A DNA stretch of 55,297 bases from an uncultured Cellvibrio sp. (GTDB lineage: Bacteria > Pseudomonadota > Gammaproteobacteria > Pseudomonadales > Cellvibrionaceae). Every line of letters begins with the position of its first letter. Position 1 is the stretch's first letter. This document shows positions 17,969 through 26,986 of the stretch, in pieces. The stretch is taken from assembly GCA_946481735.1 (NCBI GenBank), contig CAMLOU010000005.1, positions 1 through 55,297 of the forward strand. The letters run 5' to 3'. The notes beneath the pieces are model-generated. The model was not told where the DNA came from, searched no databases, and saw only the letters and a list, made by a program, of their open reading frames with translations. Both the position numbers and the translations under genes were made by a program.

Positions 17969-19105
17969 ATGACTATCTCCCGCCGTAAATTGCTGGCATC
18001 TACCGCCTTGCTAGGCACCTTGGCCCAACTGAAACACGCAGCCTTCGCAAAAGCGGTTGCGGATACCGGGCTAAAAGACCACTACCAAAAAGACTTTCTT
18101 ATCGGCACCGCTGTCAGTTCTGCTTCCCTGGCTGAAAATGACAACAAGATGCTCGGTCTGATCGCGCGCGAATTTAATTCCATCACTGCCGAAAACGCGA
18201 TGAAATGGGGACCGATTCGTCCAACCCTTGATAATTGGCAGTGGGAGTTGGCCGACAAATTTGTTGACTTCGGCACGCGCAACAAGATGCACATTGTCGG
18301 TCACACACTGGTGTGGCACAGCCAGGTACCGGATAGCGTCTTTGTCGATGAAAAAGGCAAACCCCTCAATAAAAAAGCGCTGCTCAAGGTGATGGAGGAG
18401 CATGTCACCACCTTGATGGAACGCTACAAAGGTCGCATCCCGGCCTGGGATGTTGTCAATGAAGCGATTGAGGATGATGGACAGTGGCGCCAGAGCCCCT
18501 GGTATAAAGCCACCGGCACAGACTACATTGCGCGCGCTTTCCAACTGGCCCACGAGATCGATCCTAAAGCACATTTGATGTACAACGACTACAACATGGC
18601 CATGCCGGGCAAACGCGCCGGGGTGGTTGCCATGTTGAAAGAGTTCAAGAAAAAAGGCGTGCCCATTCACGGCGTGGGTCTGCAGGGCCACGTGGGTATG
18701 GGGCATCCTGAGCTGGCAGAGTTGGAGGCGAGCATCGTCGCTTACGCGGAGCAGGGTGTGCGTGTGCATATCACCGAGCTCGATGTTGATGTCTTGCCAA
18801 GCGTATGGGGCATTACCGGCGCGGACGTTGCCACCCGCTTCCAATACCGCCCGGAGATCGATCCTTACATCAATGGCCTGACCGCCGAAGCTGAAGAGGC
18901 GCTGAGCGAAAGGTATGTGGCGCTGTTCAAGATCTTCCTCAAGCACCGCGACAAGATTGACCGGGTGACCTTATGGGGCGTGAGCGATAACCTCAGTTGG
19001 CTCAATGATTTTCCGGTGCCGGGGCGGACCAACTACCCGCTGTTGTTTGATCGCGAGCTGAAACCCAAAGCGGCTTACTTTCGACTGCTGGACCTTAAGC
19101 GTTAA
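17969..19105 (+). CDS. GH10 endo-beta-1,4-xylanase with Tat-type signal
   Basis: 378 residues. The N-terminus has SRRKLLAS followed by a mild hydrophobic stretch and AFA, a twin-arginine type signal. The rest is one GH10 barrel: ITAENAMKWGPI, HTLVWHSQVPD, WDVVNEAIEDDG with acid/base Glu165, and HITELDVDVLP with nucleophile Glu270. WGVSDNLSWLNDFP closes the active site. There is no carbohydrate-binding module, and the length fits a minimal catalytic domain. The enzyme likely cuts xylan or xylo-oligosaccharides in the periplasm or at the envelope. It is transcribed on its own just before the xyloglucan locus. A terminator follows at 19131-19156. Tat export for a GH10 is less common than Sec export. 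Confidence 0.93.
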   Translation: MTISRRKLLASTALLGTLAQLKHAAFAKAVADTGLKDHYQKDFLIGTAVSSASLAENDNKMLGLIAREFNSITAENAMKWGPIRPTLDNWQWELADKFVDFGTRNKMHIVGHTLVWHSQVPDSVFVDEKGKPLNKKALLKVMEEHVTTLMERYKGRIPAWDVVNEAIEDDGQWRQSPWYKATGTDYIARAFQLAHEIDPKAHLMYNDYNMAMPGKRAGVVAMLKEFKKKGVPIHGVGLQGHVGMGHPELAELEASIVAYAEQGVRVHITELDVDVLPSVWGITGADVATRFQYRPEIDPYINGLTAEAEEALSERYVALFKIFLKHRDKIDRVTLWGVSDNLSWLNDFPVPGRTNYPLLFDRELKPKAAYFRLLDLKR

Positions 19106-19130
19106 CCACAAGCGTTAACGAAAACGCCTT

Positions 19131-19156
19131 GCCTGCGCAGGAACATCTGCGCAGGC
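19131..19156 (+). terminator. hairpin terminator of the GH10 gene
   Basis: GCCTGCGCAG and CTGCGCAGGC form a perfect 10-bp stem with loop GAACAT, 25 bases after the stop codon. There is no strong U-tract. Confidence 0.6.
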
Positions 19157-19391
19157 GTCACGCCCCTTCGCTATCCCCGCACAATTGTCTTTTAACTATC
19201 AAATACCCCGCCCCGATAAATCCTCTCTCGGCTACATTAAGTGTTGTTAATTGTTGTTAAACCACAGGTAATAAACATTGCACAGGTGAAAAAATTCGCC
19301 TATGATTACGCAAATAGTCATATATACCATAATAATGCGTATAGTCAGAATTTTGGCTATGCCATAAAAATATAAAAAAAGAGGTCTTTTT

Positions 19392-21821
19392 ATGTGGAGC
19401 AGGTGCCTGACCCTGGCCACACCGGCTAAATCCCGCAGTTGCTGGCTGCGACCCCTATGCTTGATAGTTTGGGCTTTGGCGTGGGCGATGTCCGCCAGTG
19501 CGGCTCCGACAGATCAAGGTATGCACATCTGGTTTGATCAACCCGCCAGTGATTGGGAGCGTGAAGGCCTGCCGATTGGTAACGGTGCTATGGGCGCGGT
19601 TATCCAGGGCGGTGTTGCGCTCGACCAGATCCAGTTCAATGAAAAAACCCTCTGGACCGGCGGCCCCGGCTCAACTCAGGGTTATGACTTCGGACTGCCC
19701 AAGGAACCGCGCCTGGAGGCTTTGGCCAAGGTACGCAAAACCCTGGAAGCGCAAGGCCGGATGAAACCGGAGGCCGTTGCGCAGCAACTGGGCAATAAAA
19801 TTACCGGCTATGGCGACTACCAAACCTTTGGTGATTTGCTGCTGGAATTTCCCTCGCTTGATGGCGTGAGCCACTATCGACGCGAACTGGATTTGGAGAA
19901 TGCAGTTGCGCGGGTGACTTATTCCCATGAGGGCGTGAACTATTCCCGTGAATATTTTGCGAGTTACCCTGACAAGGTCATCGTGGTACGTGTGACGGCG
20001 GATCAGCCGGGTAAAATCCATTTCAACGCGCGTTTCCAAACACCGGACAATCGCACACAAAAATCCACAGCGCGCGACGGGCGCATTACCCTGGCGGGCC
20101 ATTTGAAAGACAACCGCCTCGCCTTCGAGGCGCAGGTTCACGTGATTAACGAGGGCGGTCGTCTATCCAGTCGTAAAGAGGGAAGCGTAACGGTAAGCGG
20201 TGCCGATGCGGCAACCCTGATTCTTCACGCCGGTACAGATTACGCGTTGGACTATCCGCATTACCGTAGCGACAATCCCCACGCACGCGTCAGCCGGCGT
20301 GTAACGCAAGCCAGCAAAAAAAACTACCAACAGTTATTGAACGACCATCAGGCAGACTATCGCGCACTGTTTGGCCGCGTTTCATTGGACATTGGGCAAG
20401 CCATTCCCGATAAACCCACGCCGCAACTGCTGGCGAATTATCGCAAAGGTGATCACGCCGCTGATCGAGCGCTTGAAGCGATGTATTTTCAGTTCGGTCG
20501 GTATTTGTTAATTGCTTCATCGCGCGCCGGCTCATTGCCAGCAAATTTGCAAGGTGTATGGAATCACTCAACCACGCCGCCATGGAATGCGGATTATCAT
20601 GTGAATATTAATTTGCAGATGAATTATTGGCCGGCGGAAGTCACCAACCTCAGTGAAACCACCGGTCCCTTGTTTGATTTTGTCGACGCATTGGTTGAAC
20701 CCGGTCGCGTCTCCGCCAAAAAATTGTTGGGCGCGAATGGCTGGACGCTCTTTCTGAATACCAATATCTGGGGTTTCACCGGCGTCATTGAATGGCCCAC
20801 CGCCTTCTGGCAACCGGAAGCCGGCGCCTGGCTGGCGCAACATTACTACGAACATTATCTGTTTCATGGTGACGAGAAATTTTTGCGTGACCGTGCTTAT
20901 CCGGTGATGAAAGGTGCCGCGCAATTCTGGCTGGATGCCCTGGTAAAAGACCCGCGTGACGGCTTGCTGGTGGTCTCTCCCAGTTACTCGCCAGAGCAAG
21001 GTGATTTCACTGTGGCGGCGGCGATGTCCCAACAGATTGTGTTTGATTTGCTGACCAATGTGCACGCGGCAGCGGAACAACTGGGTGACACTCAATTTCA
21101 ACAGCAGGTCGGCAAAACCCTGCTGCAACTGGATAAAGGAATTCGTATCGGTTCATGGGGGCAATTGCAGGAATGGAAACTGGACCTCGATGACCCGAAG
21201 AACGACCATCGTCACGTCTCACACTTGTTTGCCTTGCATCCCGGTCATCAGATCAACAACAGTGACAATCAAACGTTATTGGCTGCAGCGCGCACCTCGT
21301 TAAATGCCCGTGGCGACGGTGGAACCGGCTGGGCGCAAGCCTGGAAAGTGAATTTGTGGGCACGTTTACTTGATGGCGATCGCGCCCATAAATTGCTGGG
21401 CGATCAGTTGACCGCAAGCACCTTGCCCAATCTCTGGGACAACCATCCCCCCTTTCAAATCGACGGCAATTTTGGCGCAACAGCGGGCATGGCGGAGATG
21501 TTGTTGCAAAGCCAGAATCGCGAGATTCAGTTATTACCCGCCTTGCCCAAAGCTTGGCCAACTGGCTCGGTAACCGGCTTGCGCGCGCGCGGTGACGTGA
21601 CACTTGCGATGGAGTGGAACCATCACCAACTGGAACGCGCAACCATTAAAGCCGGCAAGGCAAGAACGCTTTATTTGCGTACACCACTGTTCAACAAAAC
21701 ATTTCAGTTGACCAGGCTCTCTGACGGAGCTGCCATCACCACCCAGGGCGATGGCGACACCAGGCACTTTGCTGCGCAGGCAGGAGAAACCTATGTCTTA
21801 TCCAAAGCCTTCGCAGAATAA
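19392..21821 (+). CDS. afc95A: GH95 alpha-L-fucosidase of the xyloglucan locus
   Basis: 809 residues with a signal peptide (CLIVWALAWAMSASA, then APTDQG). The N-terminal beta domain starts MHIWFDQPASDWEREGLPIG, followed by NGAMGAVIQGG and FNEKTLWTGGPG, the GH95 hallmark. The (alpha/alpha)6 barrel carries NINLQMNYWPAE (Asn405 and Asn407 fit the activating pair), SPSYSPEQG (Glu535, general acid) and FQIDGNFGATAGMAEML (Asp691). GH95 enzymes invert and release terminal alpha-1,2-fucose, here from fucosylated galactose side chains of xyloglucan. The order with the receptor, GH35 and GH31 genes is that of the Cellvibrio japonicus locus. Released fucose could feed the catabolic cluster at 32353-41237. 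Start ATG after AGAGGTCTTTTT. Confidence 0.94.
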   Translation: MWSRCLTLATPAKSRSCWLRPLCLIVWALAWAMSASAAPTDQGMHIWFDQPASDWEREGLPIGNGAMGAVIQGGVALDQIQFNEKTLWTGGPGSTQGYDFGLPKEPRLEALAKVRKTLEAQGRMKPEAVAQQLGNKITGYGDYQTFGDLLLEFPSLDGVSHYRRELDLENAVARVTYSHEGVNYSREYFASYPDKVIVVRVTADQPGKIHFNARFQTPDNRTQKSTARDGRITLAGHLKDNRLAFEAQVHVINEGGRLSSRKEGSVTVSGADAATLILHAGTDYALDYPHYRSDNPHARVSRRVTQASKKNYQQLLNDHQADYRALFGRVSLDIGQAIPDKPTPQLLANYRKGDHAADRALEAMYFQFGRYLLIASSRAGSLPANLQGVWNHSTTPPWNADYHVNINLQMNYWPAEVTNLSETTGPLFDFVDALVEPGRVSAKKLLGANGWTLFLNTNIWGFTGVIEWPTAFWQPEAGAWLAQHYYEHYLFHGDEKFLRDRAYPVMKGAAQFWLDALVKDPRDGLLVVSPSYSPEQGDFTVAAAMSQQIVFDLLTNVHAAAEQLGDTQFQQQVGKTLLQLDKGIRIGSWGQLQEWKLDLDDPKNDHRHVSHLFALHPGHQINNSDNQTLLAAARTSLNARGDGGTGWAQAWKVNLWARLLDGDRAHKLLGDQLTASTLPNLWDNHPPFQIDGNFGATAGMAEMLLQSQNREIQLLPALPKAWPTGSVTGLRARGDVTLAMEWNHHQLERATIKAGKARTLYLRTPLFNKTFQLTRLSDGAAITTQGDGDTRHFAAQAGETYVLSKAFAE

Positions 21822-22005
21822 AACCATAACAACCGGGACAGTAGATAAAAATTAAACGGCTTTAGTTTTCGGAAAATAGTGATAACAGGTAGCGAAACGT
21901 CGTATCGAACATACTGGTTTTTTAACGTCGTAAGGAAATAGCCATAACCATGGCAAAACAATAATAGATGTTCGGGGTGGTTTAACCTTCATTTGGAGAA
22001 AATTC

Positions 22006-24987
22006 ATGATAATTAAAAATAAAGATCAATTTTTAAAGAAAAAATTACCACTGCATATCAAGCTGGCCTCCGGCCTCTCGCTGTTAGGTGCGATGAGCGC
22101 AGTCGCACCAGCGATGGCTCAGGATGTTGGTGGTAGTGATATTGAAGAGATTGTTGTATCGGGGCAGCGGGGGAGTGTTCAATCTGCGCAACTGATTAAA
22201 CAGAACTCTGAACAAATCGTTGACTCGATCGTGTCGGACGATATTGGTAAATTACCGGATCGCAGCATCACCGAAGCTATCCAGCGTATTCCCGGTGTAA
22301 CCATCGAACGCTTTATTTCCATCGGCGATCCAGAACACTTTTCTGCAGAGGGAAGTGGTGTTGCTATTCGCGGTATGAAACACGTTCGCAGTGAGCTGAA
22401 CGGAAGAGACAGTTTCTCTGCCAGTGGCGGTCGTAGCTTATCATTTGAAGATGTTCCGGCAGAGTTGATGGCCGGGGTAGATGTATATAAAAACCCGTCA
22501 GCCGATATGATCGAAGGTGGTTTGGGTGGTACGGTAAACCTGCGTACCAAGATGCCATTTGACAGCGACGGCCAACACCTGGCTGTGTCCGCCAGTGCAA
22601 ACTATGGCGATTTCGCTGAAGAAACCAGACCATCTTTTTCTGCACTCTACAGCAACCGCTGGGACACAAATGCCGGTGAGTTTGGTTTACTTCTGGATGT
22701 GGCCTCTTCAGAAATTGCCACGCGCACCGACGGTATTTTCGTGCGTCCGTTCTTTGCGCGCACAGACATAGTTGAAGGCGAGACAACCTGGGTTCCAAAG
22801 GGTGCTGACTGGCGGACGATGAACTTCGAGCGTGAACGCCTGGGAACTTATGGCGCATTGCAATGGCGGCCCAACGACGAAACTGAAGTCTACTTTACGG
22901 TGTTCCGCAGTGAATACGATATGAACTGGGATGAGGATGCCATCTTTGTTCAGAATGACCCCTGGGCTACCAATTTCTCTGATGATTCTGTTTTTGATGA
23001 GAATGGTGTTTTTGTTAGCGGTAGATTAACCAACGCCGCGCCACCAGATTGGGCACCGCAAGTGCCGGGTATTCCATTCGGTGCAGATATTCGCTTATCA
23101 ACCAGAACGTCAATCACTACCGATTACTCTACCGGTATTAAATGGCTTCCCAGTGACAGCTGGGAGTTCAGCACCGACTTTCAATACACTGATTCATCTA
23201 CGGAATCGCTTGATAGCACCGTCGCTACCGGCATCAATTTGAATTACATTGATGTTGATTTGTCTGGCGGCTTGCCTTCCATCCGTACTGATGCGGATTA
23301 CCTGGCAGACCCCACAAATTATTACTGGGGCTTTGCAATGCCTCATATCGAGGATAGCAGTGCGGATCAATTCGCATGGCGTGCAGACGCGCAATATAAC
23401 TTCGAAAGTTCAGTGGTTAAATCGGTAAAATTTGGTGTGAGGATCACGGATCGGAAAGCTGAAAACATCAATACCGGTTACCACTGGCAAGGTATTTATC
23501 AAACCTGGATGACAACCGCCTGGGGCGGTGCACTCAATGTTGATGAGTTGGGTATGCCCTACATGCAAGACGGCTCCCAGATGCGTTTTAATACCTTCTC
23601 AAACTTCTTCCGCGGTGATGCGGATCTAGAAGGTGTAGTTTGGGCGCCCAGTTTGGAAATTGCCAAAGGCTACCCGGAAAGTTTCGTACAGCTCTACGAG
23701 GAGGCCGGCGCTTATGCGGACTCTTTAGGTCACACTGCAACAGATGGCACGCCGTTTTCTGAGTTTTATCCTTACACTCTGCGCGATAAAAATGATCCTG
23801 AATGGCTGAATGTCCAGGAAGAAAAAACCTACGCAGCTTATGCGTTATTGCGTTTTGGTTTTGAAGACTGGTCGCTTCCGTTAGATGGTAATCTGGGATT
23901 GCGTGTTGTTCAGACGGATGCTGTTTCAGAGGGTAATCTTGTATATCCTAATACGGTGCCACAGGCTCCTTATGGCAACGGTCAATCGGAAACCATACAG
24001 GTTGGCAACAAATATACTGATGTGTTGCCGAGCCTGAACCTGCGGTTACAAATTACCGATACGCTGATTGCACGTCTGGCACTATCACAGGCTGTTGCGC
24101 GGCCTGACTTTAGCCAGATGCAAGCTTACCGCGTGCTAAATGCCGATCTTGATTCCACTTCAGGTGAATGGGATTTGACGGCCAGCTCCTGGAATAATCC
24201 TAATCTTCGTCCGTTGGAAGCTGACCAGGCTGACTTGTCGTTTGAGTGGTATTTCAATGATGCCGGTGGAATGGCTCACCTCAACTTCTTCCACAAATCT
24301 ATCGACGGCATTATCCGTAACCAGACAGTAGTGGAGCAGTATCCAGACCTGAACGGCACAATGCAAGATTATGACGTTACCCAGCCCGTCAATGCGGGTA
24401 GTGCAGATATCAACGGATTTGAAATTGGATACAGTCAATTTTTCGATCAGTTACCCTCGCCGCTGGATGGTTTAGGCTTGCAACTCAACTACACCTTTAT
24501 CGACAGTTCTACGGATATCCCACTGTCTGACGATCCTGATAATCCTGGTCAAACCATCGCGCCTCGAGATACGGATGGCCGCGACTATGTCGGTGAGCTG
24601 CCTTATGAAGGACTTTCAGAGCACGCATACAACATTGTTGGTATGTATGAAAAAGGTCCGTTGTCGATTCGTCTGGCTTGGAGTTGGCGCGACGAGTATC
24701 TGATGTCAATCGGACCAAATGGATTTAACGGGACCGACGGCGGGATAGGTTCTAACCAAAGCGCAAGTTGGAGACTACCCGTATACAGTGATGACAGCGG
24801 TCAGCTCGATGGTTCGATTTTCTACAAGCTCAATGACAATCTGCAGATTGGTTTAGAAATGAATAACCTGACCAATGAAGAAACCCGCACCATCATGAAA
24901 CAAAACCCTGACGGCGCTGGCGATCATTACGCGTCTTACTTCGTCAATGACACCCGCTATGCCCTGACACTGCGCGCTAATTTTTAA
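22006..24987 (+). CDS. TonB-dependent receptor, predicted xyloglucan-oligosaccharide importer
   Basis: 993 residues. A signal peptide (LASGLSLLGAMSAVAPAMAQ) is followed by the TonB box DIEEIVVSG and a plug domain (IVSDDIGKLPDRSITEAIQR, GVAIRGMKHVRSELNGR, EGGLGGTVNLRT). The barrel runs to the terminal Phe of YALTLRANF. The IGKLPDRSITEAIQRIPGV phrase marks the large subclass that carries oligosaccharides in Xanthomonadales and Cellvibrionales. No signalling (STN) domain is seen. It lies between GH95 and GH35, and its ligand is inferred from that position. A ribosome site (TTGGAGAAAATTC) precedes the ATG; a terminator-like hairpin follows at 25005-25031. Confidence 0.92.
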   Translation: MIIKNKDQFLKKKLPLHIKLASGLSLLGAMSAVAPAMAQDVGGSDIEEIVVSGQRGSVQSAQLIKQNSEQIVDSIVSDDIGKLPDRSITEAIQRIPGVTIERFISIGDPEHFSAEGSGVAIRGMKHVRSELNGRDSFSASGGRSLSFEDVPAELMAGVDVYKNPSADMIEGGLGGTVNLRTKMPFDSDGQHLAVSASANYGDFAEETRPSFSALYSNRWDTNAGEFGLLLDVASSEIATRTDGIFVRPFFARTDIVEGETTWVPKGADWRTMNFERERLGTYGALQWRPNDETEVYFTVFRSEYDMNWDEDAIFVQNDPWATNFSDDSVFDENGVFVSGRLTNAAPPDWAPQVPGIPFGADIRLSTRTSITTDYSTGIKWLPSDSWEFSTDFQYTDSSTESLDSTVATGINLNYIDVDLSGGLPSIRTDADYLADPTNYYWGFAMPHIEDSSADQFAWRADAQYNFESSVVKSVKFGVRITDRKAENINTGYHWQGIYQTWMTTAWGGALNVDELGMPYMQDGSQMRFNTFSNFFRGDADLEGVVWAPSLEIAKGYPESFVQLYEEAGAYADSLGHTATDGTPFSEFYPYTLRDKNDPEWLNVQEEKTYAAYALLRFGFEDWSLPLDGNLGLRVVQTDAVSEGNLVYPNTVPQAPYGNGQSETIQVGNKYTDVLPSLNLRLQITDTLIARLALSQAVARPDFSQMQAYRVLNADLDSTSGEWDLTASSWNNPNLRPLEADQADLSFEWYFNDAGGMAHLNFFHKSIDGIIRNQTVVEQYPDLNGTMQDYDVTQPVNAGSADINGFEIGYSQFFDQLPSPLDGLGLQLNYTFIDSSTDIPLSDDPDNPGQTIAPRDTDGRDYVGELPYEGLSEHAYNIVGMYEKGPLSIRLAWSWRDEYLMSIGPNGFNGTDGGIGSNQSASWRLPVYSDDSGQLDGSIFYKLNDNLQIGLEMNNLTNEETRTIMKQNPDGAGDHYASYFVNDTRYALTLRANF

Positions 24988-25004
24988 TTAGTGTGTTTCA
25001 GTTA

Positions 25005-25031
25005 CCTTGCACCGACGGCGGCGGTGCAAGG
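25005..25031 (+). terminator. hairpin after the TonB-dependent receptor gene
   Basis: CCTTGCACCG and CGGTGCAAGG form a perfect 10-bp stem around a 7-base loop. The following sequence has few T, so it may end only part of the transcripts before the GH35 gene. Confidence 0.6.
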
Positions 25032-25233
25032 GCCTTGTTGAGTGTCGTATCAGGCGTAGCCTGAATGCTCAATAGAATGCTGTTTAACGATGTGGGTTAA
25101 GTGGTGTTCGTAAGGTTGAGTTGTACCACCGCTAAACTATGCCGAGTTGGAGCTCTTGCGCGTCCACAGACTTTTTGCGAAGTGTGTGGGCGCATTTTTA
25201 TTGATCGGCAGTTGTGATAATTCGGAGAACATT

Positions 25234-26955
25234 ATGTCTACCCGTCGTATGGCTGATGCAGGCTATGGTCTGTTTTTGCGTTACCTTTTTTCCTGCTTAT
25301 CGCTACTTGCGTTGACTGTTTTGCCAACACAGGCTGCGGAAATTCCCTCGTTGGTTACCCAGAACGGTCGCCATGCGCTGATGGTGGATGGTGAACCCTA
25401 TTTGATCCTCGGCGCACAAACCAATAATTCGGCGAATTATCCTGCGGCTCTGAAAGATGTCTGGCCCACGCTGGAAAAAATGCACGCGAACACCTTGAGT
25501 ATTCCTGTGGCCTGGGAGCAGATTGAGCCCGAAGAAGGAAAATTTGATTTCTCGTTTGTAGATTATCTGGTTAAAGAATCCCGTAAGCGCGGTTTACGTC
25601 TAAATTTATTGTGGTTTGCCACCTGGAAAAATAACGCGCCGCATTACGCACCGGCATGGGTGAAGCTGGACAATAAGCGATTCCCGCGCGTGGTAAAACA
25701 GGATGGCGATACGCTGAACTCTTTGTCGCCACATTTCAGAACGACTCTGGAAGCCGATAAAAAAGCCTTTGTTGCTCTGATGACCCATTTAAAGAAGATT
25801 GATAAGCAACACACCGTCATTCTTGTACAGGTGGAAAACGAAGTCGGAACCTACGGCTCGGTAAGGGACTTTTCACCCACTGCACAAAAACTATTTAATT
25901 CGCCCGTGCCGGAAACGCTGGTCAAAAAACTCGGTGTTAAATCAGGCACCTGGGCGCAGGTGTTCGGCAAAGATGCGGACGAATTTTTTCACGCCTACCA
26001 CATTGCGATTTATGTCGATGAAATTGCCGCTGCCGGTAAAGCCGTAAAACCCCTGCCGATGAATGTGAATGTGGCCTTGCGCAATCCCTTCAACCCCGGA
26101 TTGCCGGGCCAGTATTCCAGCGGGGGGCCTACGGATAATGTGATTGATATCTGGAAAGCGGCGGCGCCCCATATTGATATGCTCTCCCCGGATATTTATT
26201 TCCGCGATTACAAAGCGGTCGACAAGGTGCTGGAACTTTATTCGCGGCCAGACAATGCGCTGTTTGTTGCCGAGATCGGCAACGATCAACCCTTCGCCCG
26301 TTATTTCTTTTCTACCCTGGGTTACCAAGGCATTGGCTTCGCCCCCTTCGGTATGGATGACACGGATTATGTGAATTATCCACTGGGTACTAAAACGATG
26401 AATGATGAAGCCATCGAGCATTTCGCGCAGAATTATCGTCTGCTGGCGCCTATGGCGCGGGAATGGGCAAAAATGAGTTTTGAAGGCAAGGTGTGGGGTG
26501 TGGCAGAACCGGTCGACACTAACGCCACGAATGAAAAAATCTGGAATGCCGAAGCCACACCGGAAGAGCAAAAAGCGGAAGCGGCAAAAAATGCAGCGAA
26601 TTATACCCAGTTACTCGACCTGGGCTTATGGGATGCAGAGGTAACCTACGGCCGGCATATGTTCTGGATTGATCCGCCGGTGGGCAACCAGCCTTCGTCC
26701 GGCGGCGTGTTGATTGCACAGCTCAGTGACAATGAATATCTTGTTACCGGCTATCGGGCGCGCGTCACCTTCAAGGGGTCAGCCGAGCTGCAGGGTAAAA
26801 AATATATGATCGACCGCGTAGAAGAAGGCCACTATAAAGATGGACAATGGGTGTTCGAGCGAGTGTGGAATGGCGATCAGACCGATTGGGGTTTGAATTT
26901 CACTTCGCGTATGCACCTATTGAAAGTGCGCATGGCAACCTATGAAACGCAGTAA
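25234..26955 (+). CDS. bgl35A: GH35 beta-galactosidase of the xyloglucan locus
   Basis: 573 residues from ATG at 25234 (TTCGGAGAACATT upstream); a TTG further upstream is not needed. The start gives a signal sequence (YLFSCLSLLALTVLPTQAAE). The barrel begins LVTQNGRHALMVDGEPYLIL and shows WEQIEPEEGKFDF, VQVENEVGTYGS with acid/base Glu203, and LFVAEIGNDQPFARYF with nucleophile Glu347. It is shorter than plant-type GH35 enzymes and resembles the Cellvibrio Bgl35A group, which removes galactose from xyloglucan oligosaccharides. It lies 31 bases before the GH31 gene, so the two are co-transcribed. Removal of fucose by Afc95A would be needed before it can act. Confidence 0.93.
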   Translation: MSTRRMADAGYGLFLRYLFSCLSLLALTVLPTQAAEIPSLVTQNGRHALMVDGEPYLILGAQTNNSANYPAALKDVWPTLEKMHANTLSIPVAWEQIEPEEGKFDFSFVDYLVKESRKRGLRLNLLWFATWKNNAPHYAPAWVKLDNKRFPRVVKQDGDTLNSLSPHFRTTLEADKKAFVALMTHLKKIDKQHTVILVQVENEVGTYGSVRDFSPTAQKLFNSPVPETLVKKLGVKSGTWAQVFGKDADEFFHAYHIAIYVDEIAAAGKAVKPLPMNVNVALRNPFNPGLPGQYSSGGPTDNVIDIWKAAAPHIDMLSPDIYFRDYKAVDKVLELYSRPDNALFVAEIGNDQPFARYFFSTLGYQGIGFAPFGMDDTDYVNYPLGTKTMNDEAIEHFAQNYRLLAPMAREWAKMSFEGKVWGVAEPVDTNATNEKIWNAEATPEEQKAEAAKNAANYTQLLDLGLWDAEVTYGRHMFWIDPPVGNQPSSGGVLIAQLSDNEYLVTGYRARVTFKGSAELQGKKYMIDRVEEGHYKDGQWVFERVWNGDQTDWGLNFTSRMHLLKVRMATYETQ

Positions 26956-26986
26956 TCACTAATAAATAAAATTCGAGGAGAAAACG

